Counted from the first letter of the stretch, positions 42,979 through 56,446 are shown. The stretch is 64,000 bases of DNA from Sporobolomyces roseus (GCA_016617785.1 JADILM010000010.1:310001-374000); one strand, 5' to 3'. Translations and numbers: made by a program. The notes: generated by a model not told the origin, from the sequence alone.

Positions 42979-45900
42979 ATGCCTTCTACCGGTACTCACG
43001 TTCGTGAGATCAGCGAGAACCCCTCAAAGAAGTAAGTCCTTTTTGTTATTATCTCGCTGACGTCGCAAATCGAAATTAGAAAGCTAACCTACTTTCCTCT
43101 TTCTTCTCACAGCGCTGTCACTTCTCCCACTGACGCTAAGGTCAAGGCCGTCGATATCGACCGAAAACTCAAGCTCTATGGTGTCATCGAAGCTTTCCGA
43201 CAGGGAAAGATGCCCAACAACGAGTGAGTTTTACCCGCCATCTCCACTACCCTCTAACAGAGACTGATCTCGTTTGTGAACTTGTTCTTTTCAGGCAATG
43301 CGTTCGTGCTCTCGATTACGCTCTTGGTCACTCTCCCATCCACGAGAACAAACTCTCAAAGGACGGAAAGGGTCTCGTGGAGGACTTCCGAGAGATCATT
43401 CGTACCGCCAAACAAATCGTTACCGAGAAGAACGACGATGAGCTCCTCCAAAACTTCATGTGAGTTAGCGCTTCTCTTTGAAGGGTCGAATCTGTTTTCA
43501 CGAGCTGACGAATTCTCTGTTCTGATTCGATTAGCTACCACACCACCAAGGTTCAAACTCCTTCCGCTGATCAAGTCAAGAACGTCAACACTGCTACTTC
43601 CCAACAAGATATGCAACAAGATGGAGAGCAAGCCGTCGAACACCTTCGAACTCTCGGTAAACTCATCTTCACCAACTCCGAGTTCCGAAAGCTCTTGAAG
43701 GATGTCGGTATCCTCGGCCGCGACGTTGCTGCTGATGCTGCTGCCAAGGCCGCCGACGCTGCTCGACCTAGCGAGGAGCAACTCAACCAAGTTGACGAGA
43801 CTGCCCCCTCAAACCAAGTAAGTCGACCTTGCCCTCGTTCTCGGTCTCCCCTACTCTTGCTGACTCTCCGCTTCTCTCTCATCAATAGTGGGTTGGCCCT
43901 AACGGAGAAGTTCGTGACCACACTTCCGACGTTCCCGATACTGGACTCGCTGCCAAGCGTGAACAAGCGAAGAACGCAAAGGAGGAGGCTCAACGAAAGA
44001 AGGAGGAGATCAAGGACGAGGCCAAGAGTCGTGGTGAGAACGTCGCCAACGCTGCCGACAACGCTCAACAACAACAAGCTGGTCCCGCTACTTCGAACAT
44101 CGGAACTGGTTCTTCCTCGTACGATCAATCTTCCTCGACTGGATCTACTCTCGCTGGGGGATCTGCCTACAACGGTCAACCTCCTTACTACGGTGGAGCT
44201 AGTCAAGGTTCGACTTCCAACACCAGCGATTACCCTCTCTCCCAATCTTCCGGTGGATTCGCTTCCGCTGGTGGAAACTCTTCGGGTCTCACCGACGAGC
44301 AAAAGCAGGAGGGCAAGGAACGCGCTCAAGCTGGTGCGAACGCTGGACAAGGTCAAGCTAAGCAAGAGGCTCGCGATGTCAAGAACAAGGTTCTCTCTGC
44401 TATCCCCGACAAGCACAAGGACCGTGCCAACGAGCAATTGGATCGTACCCGAGTGAGCACCATCTCGCTACCTTTGTTTCCTCTTCGTTCTTTGACTGAT
44501 TTTCTCTCGCTCGTCTTTCGCAGGAGTACATCGACGAGAAGTTCCCCGAGGAACGTCGCGACCGATTCATCTACCGATTGAAGAAGGTTGTCGTTGAGAA
44601 CCAGGTTAGTCCTCATTCCTTTCTTGACTCGACGCTGTTTTCGATTGATCACTGACTTTTTCGTCCTTCGACTCGAAATAGCGCCACAAGGATTACCAAC
44701 AAGCTATCGAGTTCTTCATGGACAAGGCTGAACACTACCAAGTTCAAGCTAAGGAGGCCGGCAAGCAATCCGGAGGATCCGTTGCTTCGGTTCGTCACGA
44801 CACCAACTACCAACGCGCTCAACACGAGCTCCGAACTCTCCTCGAGCGATTCGCCAACGGTGCCTCCATGGACGGTATCTTCGACGCTGTTGACCAACTC
44901 TACACCGATTCGAAGAACGATTCCGAACTTCGTCACTGGTTCCACGAACTCAACGGCTACATTCGTCAATGCCTCCAAGAACCTGGATACATCATGAAGG
45001 ATGAGTGTGACCGTCGTGGAAAGGAACTCAAGGACTCGAGCAAGAAGTTCTGGGATCCCAAGAACGGCAAATACGCTGGACACAAGGATCGATTCTTCGA
45101 CGAGATTCAAAACTTCTTCACTCAATACGCCGACGATGGACTCAACCAACGTCTCGGAGAATCCGTCAAGACTCTCTTCTCCGACCTCCTCTTCAACTCT
45201 GAAGGTAACCTCGAGTACAAGTCTCACCTCTGGAAGGATATCCGAACCGTCATTCTCCCCGAACTCTTCCAACAAATCGGTTACGTTCCCATTCCTCGTG
45301 CCGAGTACACCTCTCCCGACGTCGACCTCGTCATCGAGAACCTTACCCTCGAGACTGCCAACCTCCTCCCCAACTTGTTCGAGATCGAGGCTCGCAACTA
45401 CTTCAAGCTCTCTCCCTACGACAACCTCGGTGACGTTTCGAAGCACTCGTTCTGGGTCAGCTTCTCCCAGATCCAAACTGGTAAGCTCAACCTCCTCCCA
45501 AATCATGAGAGAGCGATGCTGACGTTGTTTCGATCCCGGAACAGACTTGAAGGACGTAGCGTTCTACATCAAGAAGAAGACCGGTTTCCCCAAGTTGACC
45601 GACTCCGGATACGCAGACGTCTTGTAAGCCTTCACTCATCGTCGTCGATGACTTGTACCGCCGACTGACTTTTCTCTCGTTTTCGAATTACAGCCTCGGA
45701 GGAAAGGGTCTCTCTGGAAAGATTCACCTCGAATCGACTGGTCGACGTGATCACGCTTTCAAGGTTATCGAGGTCAAGGTGAGCTTACCTCTTCTCTTCC
45801 CTTTCGTTGTTGTTGTCGGAAGCTGATTCTCTTTTACTTTCTCGGTCCTCAGATCAAGATCGACAAACTCAAGTTTGCCGTTCGCGAATCGAAGCACTCC

Positions 45901-46678
45901 TTCCTGTACGTCCTGCTTCCTTCCCTTCCTGAGTCTCTCCCGCACTTAGCTGATAAGTCTCGAAATCGCACAGTATCAACACTCTTCGTCCTCTCGCTAC
46001 CGGTCTCATCAAGGGAGCTCTCACCAAGGCTATCGAGGCTGCTATCCGATCTGGTCTCGAGCAAGTCGACATGCAAGTCGCCGATATCCGGGAGCGTCTC
46101 GACCACGCGAAGAACCAAGAAGGTACTTCCAAGATCGACAGCTTGAAGGCTTCTTTCAACCAAAAGAAGGCTGAAGGTGAACGAGCAAAGGCAAAGGCTC
46201 AAGACAAGGAACCTTCGGGCAAATTCTCCCTCACTCTCGAACCCGATCAAAAGCTCGTCAACTGGTCTGCACGTGATTCGATGGTCGAGAAGATCGCTCA
46301 CCACCAAGAAGGTGCTACCAAGACTGGATCAAAGGAATGGGAGGTGAGTCTAGGATCTCTTTTCCCTCGAAAGTGAATCGGACGATACTGATTTTCGTTC
46401 TTCTTCTCATCTAGTCCGAGAACTTCACCCTCGCTGGAAAGCCCAACGCTACCTCCTCCTCAAACACCCACGGCTCCTCTTCCCACGGTACTCACGGTGT
46501 CGCCGGTCAAGCTTCCCAAATCGCTCACGGTCAAGTTCCTCACGGACAGACTAGCCAAGTTCCTCACGGTCAACTCGCTACTGGACCCACCACTCAGGAG
46601 CACTACCCTCTCGGTCAAATGCACCCTGCTCAAGTTCCTGAAGGTCAAGTTCCTCTCGGTACCGCTCGTCAAGTCTAA
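42979..46678 (+). CDS. HAM1-like (DUF4449/DUF5923-type) protein
   Basis: Large fungal protein of the HAM1-like group, thought to hold lipid-binding (TULIP-like) domains; Cryptococcus HAM1 affects mating and cell fusion. That comes from memory of the family. The start at 42979 gives MPSTGTHVREISENPSK. The N-terminal helical part has RKLKLYGVIEAFRQGKMP, YALGHSPIHENKLSKDG and QAVEHLRTLGKLIFTNSEFR. A Gln/Ser/Asn-rich linker follows (DNAQQQQAGPATSN, then DYPLSQSSGGF). The central conserved domain has EYIDEKFPEERRDRFIYRLK, DLVIENLTLETANLLPNLFE and HSFWVSFSQIQTDLKDVAFY. The C-terminal part has INTLRPLATGLIKGALTKAI. The tail carries GQVPHGQ-type repeats and ends GTARQV. Codon choice is very biased (for example CAA for Gln almost throughout), like the methionine synthase gene, suggesting high expression. 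Confidence 0.9.
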
Positions 46679-48108
46679 GCTGCCTCATCTCGTCTCTCAA
46701 GTTTCGAATGAATCGTTTGTTCTTTCTTTCTTTGTTGTCGACGTGCTGCTGTTCGTTACCCCTTGGTCGGTTTCCTAATCTCCCACCCTTCTCCGTCTAT
46801 ACTCGTCTCTCGATTTGGAGTAGTTTTGTACATATATAGTTGACCAAATATAAACGCTGTTCTCTCTCTCCTCTTCTCTTGCCTGTTTCTCTCCTCGAGC
46901 CGCTAGCACCGTCACCCTCTCGGGCTTGATTTACAGATGCTAATCCGAATTGTACATTCGAGACGATCTGCGAAACGAGGGAAAGACTGTGATTCATCGA
47001 CGACTGCTACAGCGTCCGTCCAGTTGTCCAATCCATTCTCTTCTGATTAAATCGAGGACGACAGGGTGTAAGGGAGAGCTACGTTGCAGATCTCGACGAA
47101 AGGAGCTGTCTGCCTCGACATGAGGTTTGCTCTTTCGCGCTTGAGAGTGAAGATCCGACCGCAAGCTTCGTCGCTGACACTTCACAGTCTCGGTCCTCAA
47201 TATGAAAATTCGCTCCATTACAGAGAGACGTTGAGAATCCAATCAACGAGAGTAGCTCTTTCGACCCGAGCTTGAATTCCTCGAAGTCTGCCTCGGACCC
47301 GTTTCTAGAGTCCCGCGGGTGACATCGAAGCGTATAAATCGAACGACATCTAGCCCAGGGCGAGGGTAACGTCGACAAGTGCCGGCTGACTCGTCAAACA
47401 AAGACGTTTTGACGAAATCGTCGAAAAAAGGGGCCGAGTGCTGAGCTTCCATTCATGGTTCTAATCGTATCGTTGGTACAGCGAGCTCGTTCACCGCGTG
47501 CTTTCAACACGTTTCGGAAGATGGACGAAAAGCTGCACCATGATCGCAAGCAGTCTTTCGTTTTAATTTATCCTCTGTTTCGACTTTTCGCTCTCTTCTG
47601 TCGTTTATTCGCGGCGATCCCAGCTCCGACTCACGTGTCCGATCTCTTCACACACTCCCCGTCTCGTATAGCTTCTTTCGTAGTTCCCGAGGGCGATGTC
47701 AAGCGGTCGAACTGTTCAGCCGTCTCGGTTTTTCTTTTCTCTACCCCGCTCATTTCGACTTCTATCGTTGACATTCGACTTCGAATGTGGTGCTTCTACT
47801 CTCGCAAGGTTCGATTCTTGCGTCGCTTCTCTCGCGAAACTAGCTCGAAGGATGCTTCAAGTTCATAGCTCAGACCGGCAATTGAATTTGACTCTTGTGA
47901 AAATTCTTGCACTTGCCCCAGAAAAAAAAGATTGGATTGGAGCAATCACGCAAGTCCACAAAATTCTCCCACTTCCCACATTTTTTCCTCCCCTCTCTCT
48001 CTCTCTCTCTTGCTCTTCACTTTTTCATTACCACTTCACATTGTTAGTCACTCGACATTGCTCTTCTCCTACTCTTTACTCAAACGCTCAACCACTCTAC
48101 CCAAACAG
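46679..48108. promoter_or_regulatory. Long intergenic region; methionine synthase promoter at right
   Basis: 1.4 kb without a supported gene. A plus-strand frame at 47455-47868 and several minus frames lack motifs. The last 130 bases before the start hold a CT repeat (about 47993-48012) and further C/T-rich sequence, as expected for a strongly expressed gene. Its unusual length for this dense genome may leave room for a non-coding RNA, which I cannot show. Confidence 0.5.
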
Positions 48109-50927
48109 ATGGCACGATCAGCAGTTTTAGGATTCCCCCGTATCGGTGCTAAGCGAGAAGTTAAAAAAGCTACCGAGGCTTACTGGGCTGGCAAGATCTC
48201 AGCTGAGGAACTTCAAAAGGTAGCCAAGGAGCAACGTATCGCCCGATGGCAACTCATCAAGGACGCTGGTGTCGAGGTTATCCCTTCGTGAGTTTTTTCA
48301 TTCATCTCCCTCTCTTTGTCTCGCTTTCTTCTCTGTTCGTTACGGGGGAGATTCTACGAGGCAGGTCGAGCAGTACGGAACTGGGGAGAAGCGTCGGAGG
48401 AGCAAAAGAGACCCCACGTTCGAGACAACCTTTACTGACACGTTGTGTCTCTTCCCCTCTCTTTTCAGCGGTGATTTCACTCTCTACGATCACGTTCTCG
48501 ACTTCAACTACACCTTCAACATCATCCCTTCCCGTTTCGCCGATGCCAAGGTCTCTGATCTCGACCGATACTTCGCTATGGGTCGTGGTCGTCAAGTTGA
48601 CGGAGTCGACCTCGAGGCTCAAGAGATGCAAAAGTGGTTCGATTCAAACTAGTGAGTTGCAAACGATCTACTGCTATATCCCTTGTAATCAGGACTGACC
48701 CGCTGCTTCTCTTTTTACAGCCATTACATCAAGTCTGAGGTTAGCTCCTCAACCGAGTTCAAACTCAACAACACCAAGCCCGTCGACGAGTTCCTCGAGG
48801 CCAAGGAGGCTGGTATCACTACTCGTCCCGTCCTCGTCGGTCCTATCACCGCTCTTCTCCTCGGAAAGACCGGTCGTGACGAGAAGTCCGACTCCTTCGA
48901 ACCCATTCAAGCTCTCGACAAGCTCATTCCCGTTTACGGTGAGCTCCTCAAGAAGCTCGAGGAGGCTGGTGCCACCGAAGTTCAAATCGATGAGCCCTCC
49001 CTCGTCATGGACTCGACCGCTCAACTCGGAGACAAGTACCAATCTACTTTCGAAGCTCTCGCCAAGGCCGCCCCTGGTCTCAAGATCACCCTCGCTACCT
49101 ACTTCGGACGTCTCGACTCGAACGTGGAGTTCATCGCCAAGCTCCCCATCCACGCCCTTCACATCGATCTCGACCGTGCCCCTAAGCAACTCGACTCTGT
49201 CGTAGCTGCCATCAAGCCTACCAAGCTCTCCCTCTCCCTCGGTCTCGTTTCCGGTCGAAACATCTGGAAGAACGACATCGCCGCTTCTATCGAAATCGCA
49301 AAGAAGGTTGTCGACTCTCTCGGTGCCGACCGTGTCATCGTCGCTTCCTCTTCCTCCCTCCTTCACACTCCCGTCACCCTCGCCAACGAGTCCCGTCTCA
49401 AGCCCGAGGAGAAGGATTGGTTCTCGTTCGCCGCCGAAAAGGTTGCTGAAGTTGCCGTTATCGCCAAGGCCCTCGACAACGCTGAATCCGTCAAGAGTGA
49501 ACTCGAGAAGAACGCTACTTCCATCAAGGCTCGTCGTGACTTTGAGAAGAACTCTGATGCCGCCGTTCGTGAGCGCCTCTCGAACGTCACTCCTGAGATG
49601 TACAACCGCAAGTCTCCCTTCCCCGAACGTATCGCCGCTCAAGACAAGGTTTACCAGCTTCCCGCTTTCCGTGAGTCGCCCATCCTTCCTTTCTTCACTC
49701 TTTACTTTGACACTGACTCCTTTTCGCGCATTCTTTAGCTACTACCACCATCGGTTCCTTCCCTCAAACCAAGGAGATTCGTCTCGCTCGTTCCAAGCAC
49801 ACCAAGGGTGACATCTCTACCAAGGAGTACGAGTCGTTCATCGAGAACGAGATCAAGACCGTTGTCGAATTCCAAGAGAAGATCGACATGGATCTCCTCG
49901 TCCACGGAGAGGTGCGTTTTTGCTTCTTCTAATCTTTCACCTCGGAATTCTCGACTGATCATGTTCGTCTCGACAGGCTGAGCGAAACGACATGTCCCAA
50001 TACTTCGGAGAGCACTTCTCTGGATTCGTCTTCACCGAGAACGCCTGGGTTCAATCTTACGGATCCCGATACGTTCGACCTCCTATCGTCGTTTCCGACG
50101 TCTCCCGACCTGCTCCTATCACTGTCCGATGGTCATCCTACGCTCAATCCCTCACTAAGCGACCCATGAAGGGTATGCTTACCGGTCCCGTCACCATTCT
50201 CAATTGGTCGTTCCCCCGTGCCGATGTCACCAAGGAGGTCCAATGCAAGCAACTCGCTCTCGCTCTTCGTGATGAGGTTGTCGACCTCGAGAAGGCTGGT
50301 ATCTTCGCTATCCAAGTCGACGAGCCTGCGATCCGAGAGGGTCTCCCTTTGAGGCAATCCGAATGGAACGAGTACCTTACCTGGGCTGTCGACTCTTTCC
50401 GTCTCGCTACCGCCGGTGTCGAGGACAAGACTCAAACTCACTCTCACTTCTGCTACTCTGACTTCAACCGTGAGTTTCCCTCATCGTTGTTCGACTTTCT
50501 CTTCTTCTTTTCGCTGACTTCCTTCTTTTCTTTTAGTTATCTTCGACTCGATCGCTCGTCTCGACGCCGACGTTATCTCAATTGAAGCCTCGAAATCGGT
50601 TAGTCTCATCATCTGATGACCTGCGTCGTTGATGTCTCACTGACTCGATGTCGTTTTTAGGACTTGAAACTTCTCGACGCTTTCCGCAAGTTCGGTTACT
50701 CCAACTTGATTGGTCCTGGACTCTACGACATCCACTCTCCTCGTGTCCCCTCCGTCGACGAGATGAAGCAACGTTTGTCCGCCTTCATGAAGGCGATCCC
50801 TCAAGCTAAGCACCTTTACATCAACCCTGACTGCGGACTCAAGACCCGAGGATGGGCTGAAGTCGAGTCTTCATTGAAGAACTTGGTTGAGGTCGCTAAA
50901 TGGGCCCGAACTGAGTACGCTCAATAA
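48109..50927 (+). CDS. MET6: Cobalamin-independent methionine synthase
   Basis: Transfers a methyl group from 5-methyltetrahydropteroyl-polyglutamate to homocysteine, the last step of methionine synthesis. The start at 48109 gives [20 protein letters not shown]. The N-terminal folate half includes [15 protein letters not shown] and [15 protein letters not shown]. The C-terminal catalytic half has [29 protein letters not shown] and [16 protein letters not shown]. The zinc ligands appear as His and Cys in [11 protein letters not shown], Glu in SIEASKS, and Cys in [13 protein letters not shown]. It ends WARTEYAQ. Introns: about 48289-48468, about 48651-48720, about 49672-49738, about 49913-49977, about 50471-50538 and about 50600-50660. 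Length, about 760 residues, is normal for the family. Codon bias is strong. Confidence 0.97.
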
Positions 50928-51786
50928 GCTACTCGCTACCCCCGCCTTCTCTTCACTGTACAATCCCTCGCATCTCAACCTGCATTTACCCGAACCAACA
51001 CTTTCGACGAACTTCGCTTCAACGGCATCGTCCCCCTTCCTTGCCCTACTCTCTCGGTCTAAACACAATCAGGTTTTATTACCCAGCTTCGATTCCTCTC
51101 GTCGCAACCCAACATACCCCCTTTATCGTTTTATCGCAGTCAATTCTCTCCTAACAAAAAGCAGTTTCTGCATCAGTACCTGTAGCCTCTTCCCCTTCAG
51201 TTCCTCGATGTTGAAACTAGTCGTGAAGGAGCTCAACACTCCTCGGTTTCCACCTACCTATTCTTTCTGTCGTGATTCCGTTCGAGAGTAGTGCCCATTC
51301 TCCTCGCGATCTCGACCAGTCCCTCTTTGTTTGGAAAGCACATGGTGTGGTTATGTTCCTGTATTCGAAGGAAAAGAAAGTTGAGAAGAGGTTCGCACTT
51401 TCGCCTTCTTCCGATTGAGCTCTTCCTCGAGGCTTCATCTCATCCAAGTGCGACTGTACTGCATGCATTGGTATAGTTCACTTCTATAGCGTCCCTTCTC
51501 GTCTTGATCTAGCCAATGAGGTGAAAGCAAGCATTTCCTACTGAGCTTTGTTACTCTCAAACTTCGAAAGCGCTGAACTCGTGCGAGTTTCAATTGATCC
51601 GCTTCGGCTTGTGGATTTCCTACCGTCCGAATCTCAAATACTGAGACCCTTCTGATTGGCCCGGAGTTGCGAGCGAAACCTTAAATTCCAATTTCTTGAT
51701 CTCGGATGTGTTTTGCTCCCTTTCATTCACTCTCTTCCTTCTTCTTTCACCTCTCGCGACGACTAGTACGACACTCAGTACTCACC
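50928..51786. other. Intergenic: MET6 3' end / Ppo promoter
   Basis: No supported gene. The region before 51787 has TTGATCTCGGATGTG and C/T-rich sequence. An ATG at 51706-range frames reads into the Ppo frame but adds only low-complexity sequence. Confidence 0.5.
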
Positions 51787-54700
51787 ATGCTTGTCTCGTC
51801 AAGCTCGGCGATACCAGACCGACCTCCTCAACAGCGACAAACTTCTTTCAAGTTCCTCGCCGGCAAGATCAAGACAAGGACGAATGAAGTCCTACAACGC
51901 GGCAAAGTAGGTGTGAATTCAGCTTCCGCGATGGTTGAGGCTATCGCTGCCCACCCGCCCAACACCGGGGACGGTCTGACGGAACGTGAAGCGAAAGCTC
52001 TTTCGGATAAACCTCTGCAGCAGCAAGGTCTCCTTGGAACGATGATGGCACAAGCACAGAATGGAACGTTAGCCAGCGATGCTTCGACGCTGCTCGCCGT
52101 GTTGAAGAGCGCAACAGGGAGGGAGATCGACGATAGAGAAATGCTTCTCGAAAGAATCGTTACTATGCTTCAGTCGCTTCCCGCAGACTCCAAGCTGCAA
52201 AGCACGATGACTGAAGGCCTCCTCGAGATGCTTTGGAATGATCTCCCTCACCCAGTGCGTTATATCGATCTCTATCTCTAGCTCAATTATCAGAGTTTCA
52301 GCTGAATTTCTCGACAACAGCCAGAATCTTTCCTCCCTGCCTCGATACCCGCCAATCCGAAGGGCAAAGGTGATATTTCTGGTTCGTCTAGTGCCTTCAA
52401 CAATCATCGCAAAGCGGACGGCAGCGGGAACAATCCTCTTCTTCCGACTCTCGGTGCCGCCAACACTCCTTACGCTCGATCGGTCCCTCCCCTTCACCCT
52501 GCGAATCCCAACCGTCCCGATCCCTCTGTCGTTTTCGACGCACTTCTCAAGCGCGACACCTTCAAACCTCACCCGAGCGGAATCAGCTCTCTCCTGTTCT
52601 CCTTCGCAACGATCATCATTCATTCCTGTTTTCAAACGAGTCGAAGTGATCCTGTATGTCGTTGACTTCTCCTCACGATGCTCTTATGCGCGACACTGAT
52701 GAGTCTACATGAATCAGAACATTAACGAAGCTTCCTCCTATCTAGACCTTAGTCCTCTCTACGTGAGCTTCTTCCTCCATTCTTTAGGAAGATGAGCTAA
52801 TTCGACACTCGACATCAGGGAAACAATCTAGACGAGCAGAGAACCGTTCGAACGTTTTCGCAAGGTCAGCTTCACCCCGACGTTATCGCTTCCTCTCGAC
52901 TCTTCTTCATGCCTCCATCCGTCGTCGCTTTACTCGTCATGTTCAGTCGTAATCACAACTTCATCTGCGAAAAGCTGTACAAGATCAACGAGAAGGGGAA
53001 ATTCAAACCGCTCGATTCGCTGACTTCGGAGGAGAAAACAAAGCAAGACGAGGATCTCTTCAATACCGCAAGGCTCATCAATTGCGGCTATTTCCTCGAG
53101 ATCATCGTACAAGATTACATTCGGTGAGCTGTCTCGAGCATCCGTCGAAAACGGATTTTGCTGAATGGAATTGATCGTTGTCTCGCAGAGTCATCCTCAA
53201 CATCAACCGGACCGAATCTACCTGGAGCTTGAATCCGAACCTCCCTATTCGACAATCAAGTAGGGGAACTGGAAATGCGGTTTCAGCCGAATTCAATCGT
53301 GAGCTTTCTTACTTCAACTCCGCTTGCTTTCTACTGACTTTTCCGCTTTCGTAGTCGTCTACCGATGGCATTCTGCTATTAGTGAGAAGGATGAGAAATG
53401 GATCGAGGGGTTGTTCAAGCAGTACTGTGAAGATAAACCGATCGACGAGGTGAGTTTGAGTCCTTCCCCTTCTTCGAACATCGCAAGCTGATGAGATATT
53501 CGATTCGTCGCAGCTTACTGAGAAGGACTTCATGACTGCTCTTGCCGGACTTGCGAAAACTCAAGGCAAAGATCCAAAAACTTGGACTATACCTGGTATC
53601 CAACGCTCGCAAACAGGCAGATTCGATGATCAAGACCTCGCAAAGATCCTGAGCGACGCTACCGAAGAAGTCGCTGGAGCTTTCGGAGCAAACGGCTCTC
53701 CGGCGGTGATGCGAGTAATCGATGTTTTGGGAATGGCAGCCGTGAGTGGCTCTCTTTCCTCGACGTTGGAGTCGTGCTCACATTGACGTGCTCTCGTAGG
53801 CTCGCAACAACTGGAACGTCTGTACGATGAACGAATTTCGACGATTCTTAAACCTCAAGCCTTTCAGTTCTTTCGAGGGTACGCACAGACCTTCACGATA
53901 TTCCGTTCGAAACTAATCTCACTCTCACTCATTCTACAGAATGGAACCCGGATCCAAAAGTCGCCAACGCTGCTCGAATGCTATACGGGCACACCGAGAA
54001 CCTTGAGCTTTTCCCGGGTTTGCACGCCGAAGCTGCTAAATCGTCGAGGAGCGGCAGCGGACTCGCAACTGGATACACCATCTCTCGAGCTATCCTTTCT
54101 GATGCTGGTGAGTCCCTCACTCTCCTCCATAAGCTTTCGATGGCGTAAGCTCATCTCGACTAATGTTGCTGTTAGTCGCGCTCGTTCGAGGCGATCGATT
54201 CTACACCGTCGACTACAACTCTGCTACTTTGACAAATTGGGGCTACCAAGACGTACAGCCAGATGTGGAAGGCGGATCTTACGGTGGTATGATTGGAAAG
54301 GTGAGCGAAGAAGCGGAGAAGCGGAGAAGCGAAGAAGCGAAGAAGCGAAGAAGCGAAGAAGCGAAGAAGCGAAGAAGTTTATCATAGCTGACAATCCTGC
54401 TCTCTTCGATAGCTTCTGATGCGGAACCTGCCCAACATCTACACTCCCAACTCAACTTACGCTCTCTTCCCCTTCACCATCCCATCGAGAATGAACGGCT
54501 ACCTCGCAGGTAACGGCGTTCTCGACAAATACGATACTCGCCGACCAACTCGTATTCCTCCAATTCACGGCATCTTCACTCACAAAGCATGTCTCGACGT
54601 TCTCGCCGATCCGAGAAAATATGGAGTGATCTACGAACAATCGATCAAAAGCTGTTCGAACGACTATGGGTGAGCAGCTTTTCTACAAACTTTATTCGAG

Positions 54701-56342
54701 CTGCTTACTCACGCTCGAGCGCTCTTTTTAGCTACTTTATCTCCTTCGACGACACTGAGCGACACAAGGCCGATCGAATGATCCAAGAGAAAGCTTTGTT
54801 CAGCCCGGGTTGGCAAGATGGGCTCAAATCGTTCTACTCGTTAACGACCTCGAACCTGATCAAGGAGAAGTCCTGGTCCTACGACAACAACAAGACTTTC
54901 AACCTCGACGTCGTGCGGGACGTCACGAATGTAAGCGCTCTCTTGACCTCTCGTGACATCGCTCATCGTTCGATTTTTCGGCTCCAGCTCGCAAGCGTCT
55001 ACTGGGTCTCTCATCAGTTCGGCATGCCCATCAAAGACTCCTCGAAAAGCCCTCATGGTCTCTTCACGCCACAAGAGCTCTACCTCATTCTCTCTGCTTT
55101 CTTCATCTCAGTCTTCATGAACTTCGACTCGACTGCAGGATTCAAACTCTCACAAGCAGCTCAAAAAGCAGCTCCGACTCTGCTCGCAATCATCAAGGGA
55201 AGACTGGTTCAGGCTAAAGGTGTACCGACGGCAGTCGACGATCTCGCTCGATCGCTTCAAGATTTCTTCGTTGGCCAGAACGTTGAAGGCCTAGTGATGG
55301 GGAAGACTGCTCATGAATACTACACTCGACTGCTCGAATCAGGAAGACCATTCGATCAGCTCGAAGCGAGTGTTCAGTCGACCATGACTGCTTCAGTCTC
55401 GAATCAAGGTCAAGGTTTGCTATTTCGCTTGCACTTTCGAAAACAAGTAGAGCTCATCGAGATCCTTCTATAGCCGCTGCTCACGTTATCAACTTCTTCC
55501 TCGACGATGAGAACTCTCTACACAAGGAAGAGCTCGTTGCACTCATTCGACTCGACACTCTCGAAGCTGATCAGAAGATTCTCGTGCGCTGCTGCACCTC
55601 ACTCCTCTCGACGAATCTGAGCTGACTTTTTCTCTACTCTACAGTCTCTCGTTAGCGAAGCGATGCGACTCGACCCTCAAGTCCCTCTGATTCCGAGAGT
55701 AGCTCGCGAAGACACTACAATCGTAGACGGCGGTGAGCTTATCTGCGATACTTGATTTCGTTCAACCCGGCTCAACGCTCGCTTTTTCCATAGATCGCAC
55801 TGTGAACGTCAAGAAGGGAGACTTTGTCTTTCCCTCGATGTTATCCGCAGGGATGGTGAGCTTTCTGTTAACCGGAGCTATCGAATTTGGGCTGAATTTA
55901 TTCGTTGTTCAGGATCCGACTGTGTTCGGGCCTGATCCTGCTGAAGTTCGGGCTCGAGATCCTTCTCTCTATCGTCTATTTGGTTCAGGAATGCACACTT
56001 GCCTGGTAAGTCTTCGATCGACTCGCTAGCATGAGCAACTTGCGACTGATCTTTTGACGTTTCGTAGGGTGCTCGCATCGTCAACATCTCGCTCATCGCC
56101 ATGATCAAAGAGGTGAGCTTGCATCGATCTCTCCTACTATTAACCTCACTCACGGCAAGATCTTGTCGCGACTGCACCAGGTTTTCTCACTTCCAAACAT
56201 TCGTCGCGCCCCCGGTGCCGCAGGTCAACTTCGTCGCTTCCATCAAGATGTAGGTGGCACGGAATGCCCTGTCTACCTGGACGCAAAGAGCTCCATCTGG
56301 CCTCTCCCAGTCTCCCTCTCTGTTGTTTACGACTCTGAGTAA
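51787..56342 (+). CDS. ppo: Psi-producing oxygenase (linoleate dioxygenase / diol synthase, heme peroxidase-P450 fusion)
   Basis: Makes oxylipins from oleic or linoleic acid: an N-terminal heme dioxygenase forms a hydroperoxide and a C-terminal P450-type domain rearranges it. The start at 51787 gives MLVSSSSAIPDRPPQQRQTS. Dioxygenase: IIIHSCFQTSR with the likely distal His, NINEASSYLDLSPLYG, NHNFICEKL, EIIVQDYIRVILNINRT, and YRWHSAIS with the catalytic Tyr and proximal His. P450-like part: YFISFDDTERHKADRMIQ, SEAMRLDPQVPLIPRVARED, and the heme-thiolate motif LFGSGMHTCLGARIVN. Since Cys and Tyr-His are both present, both activities look intact. Roughly twenty introns. One (54301-54412) is filled by a short tandem repeat. 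In other fungi Ppo products control sporulation and host signalling. Confidence 0.95.
54305..54377 (+). repeat. Intronic tandem repeat, 8-base unit (GCGAAGAA)
   Basis: About nine near-perfect copies of an 8-base purine-rich unit, with GCGGAGAA variants at the left end, fill most of the 112-base intron 54301-54412. The donor GTGAGC directly precedes it; branch site GCTGAC and acceptor GATAG follow it. Copy number probably varies between strains. Confidence 0.9.
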
Positions 56343-56446
56343 TCGGTGTTTATGTTTTGCTGTCTTCGTCGTAATTCTAAGGGCCCTATTGCATTCACTT
56401 CTATACCTCTACCCGAATGAATGATACTACAGCCGAGGACAAGCAG

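Noticed and set aside
43571..45506. Two minus-strand frames of about 285 codons each inside the HAM1-like gene
   Set aside because: They mirror the strongly biased codons of the sense gene (CTC, TTC and GAA read as GAG, GAA and TTC on the other strand), with Leu/Val/Glu-rich products and no motifs or introns.
46679..48108. Transposon or retroelement remnant in the longest spacer
   Set aside because: No terminal repeats, target duplications, integrase or reverse-transcriptase motifs seen.
48749..49642. A 297-codon minus-strand frame inside the methionine synthase gene
   Set aside because: Same cause: codon bias of a highly expressed gene. The sense frame is a perfect family match.
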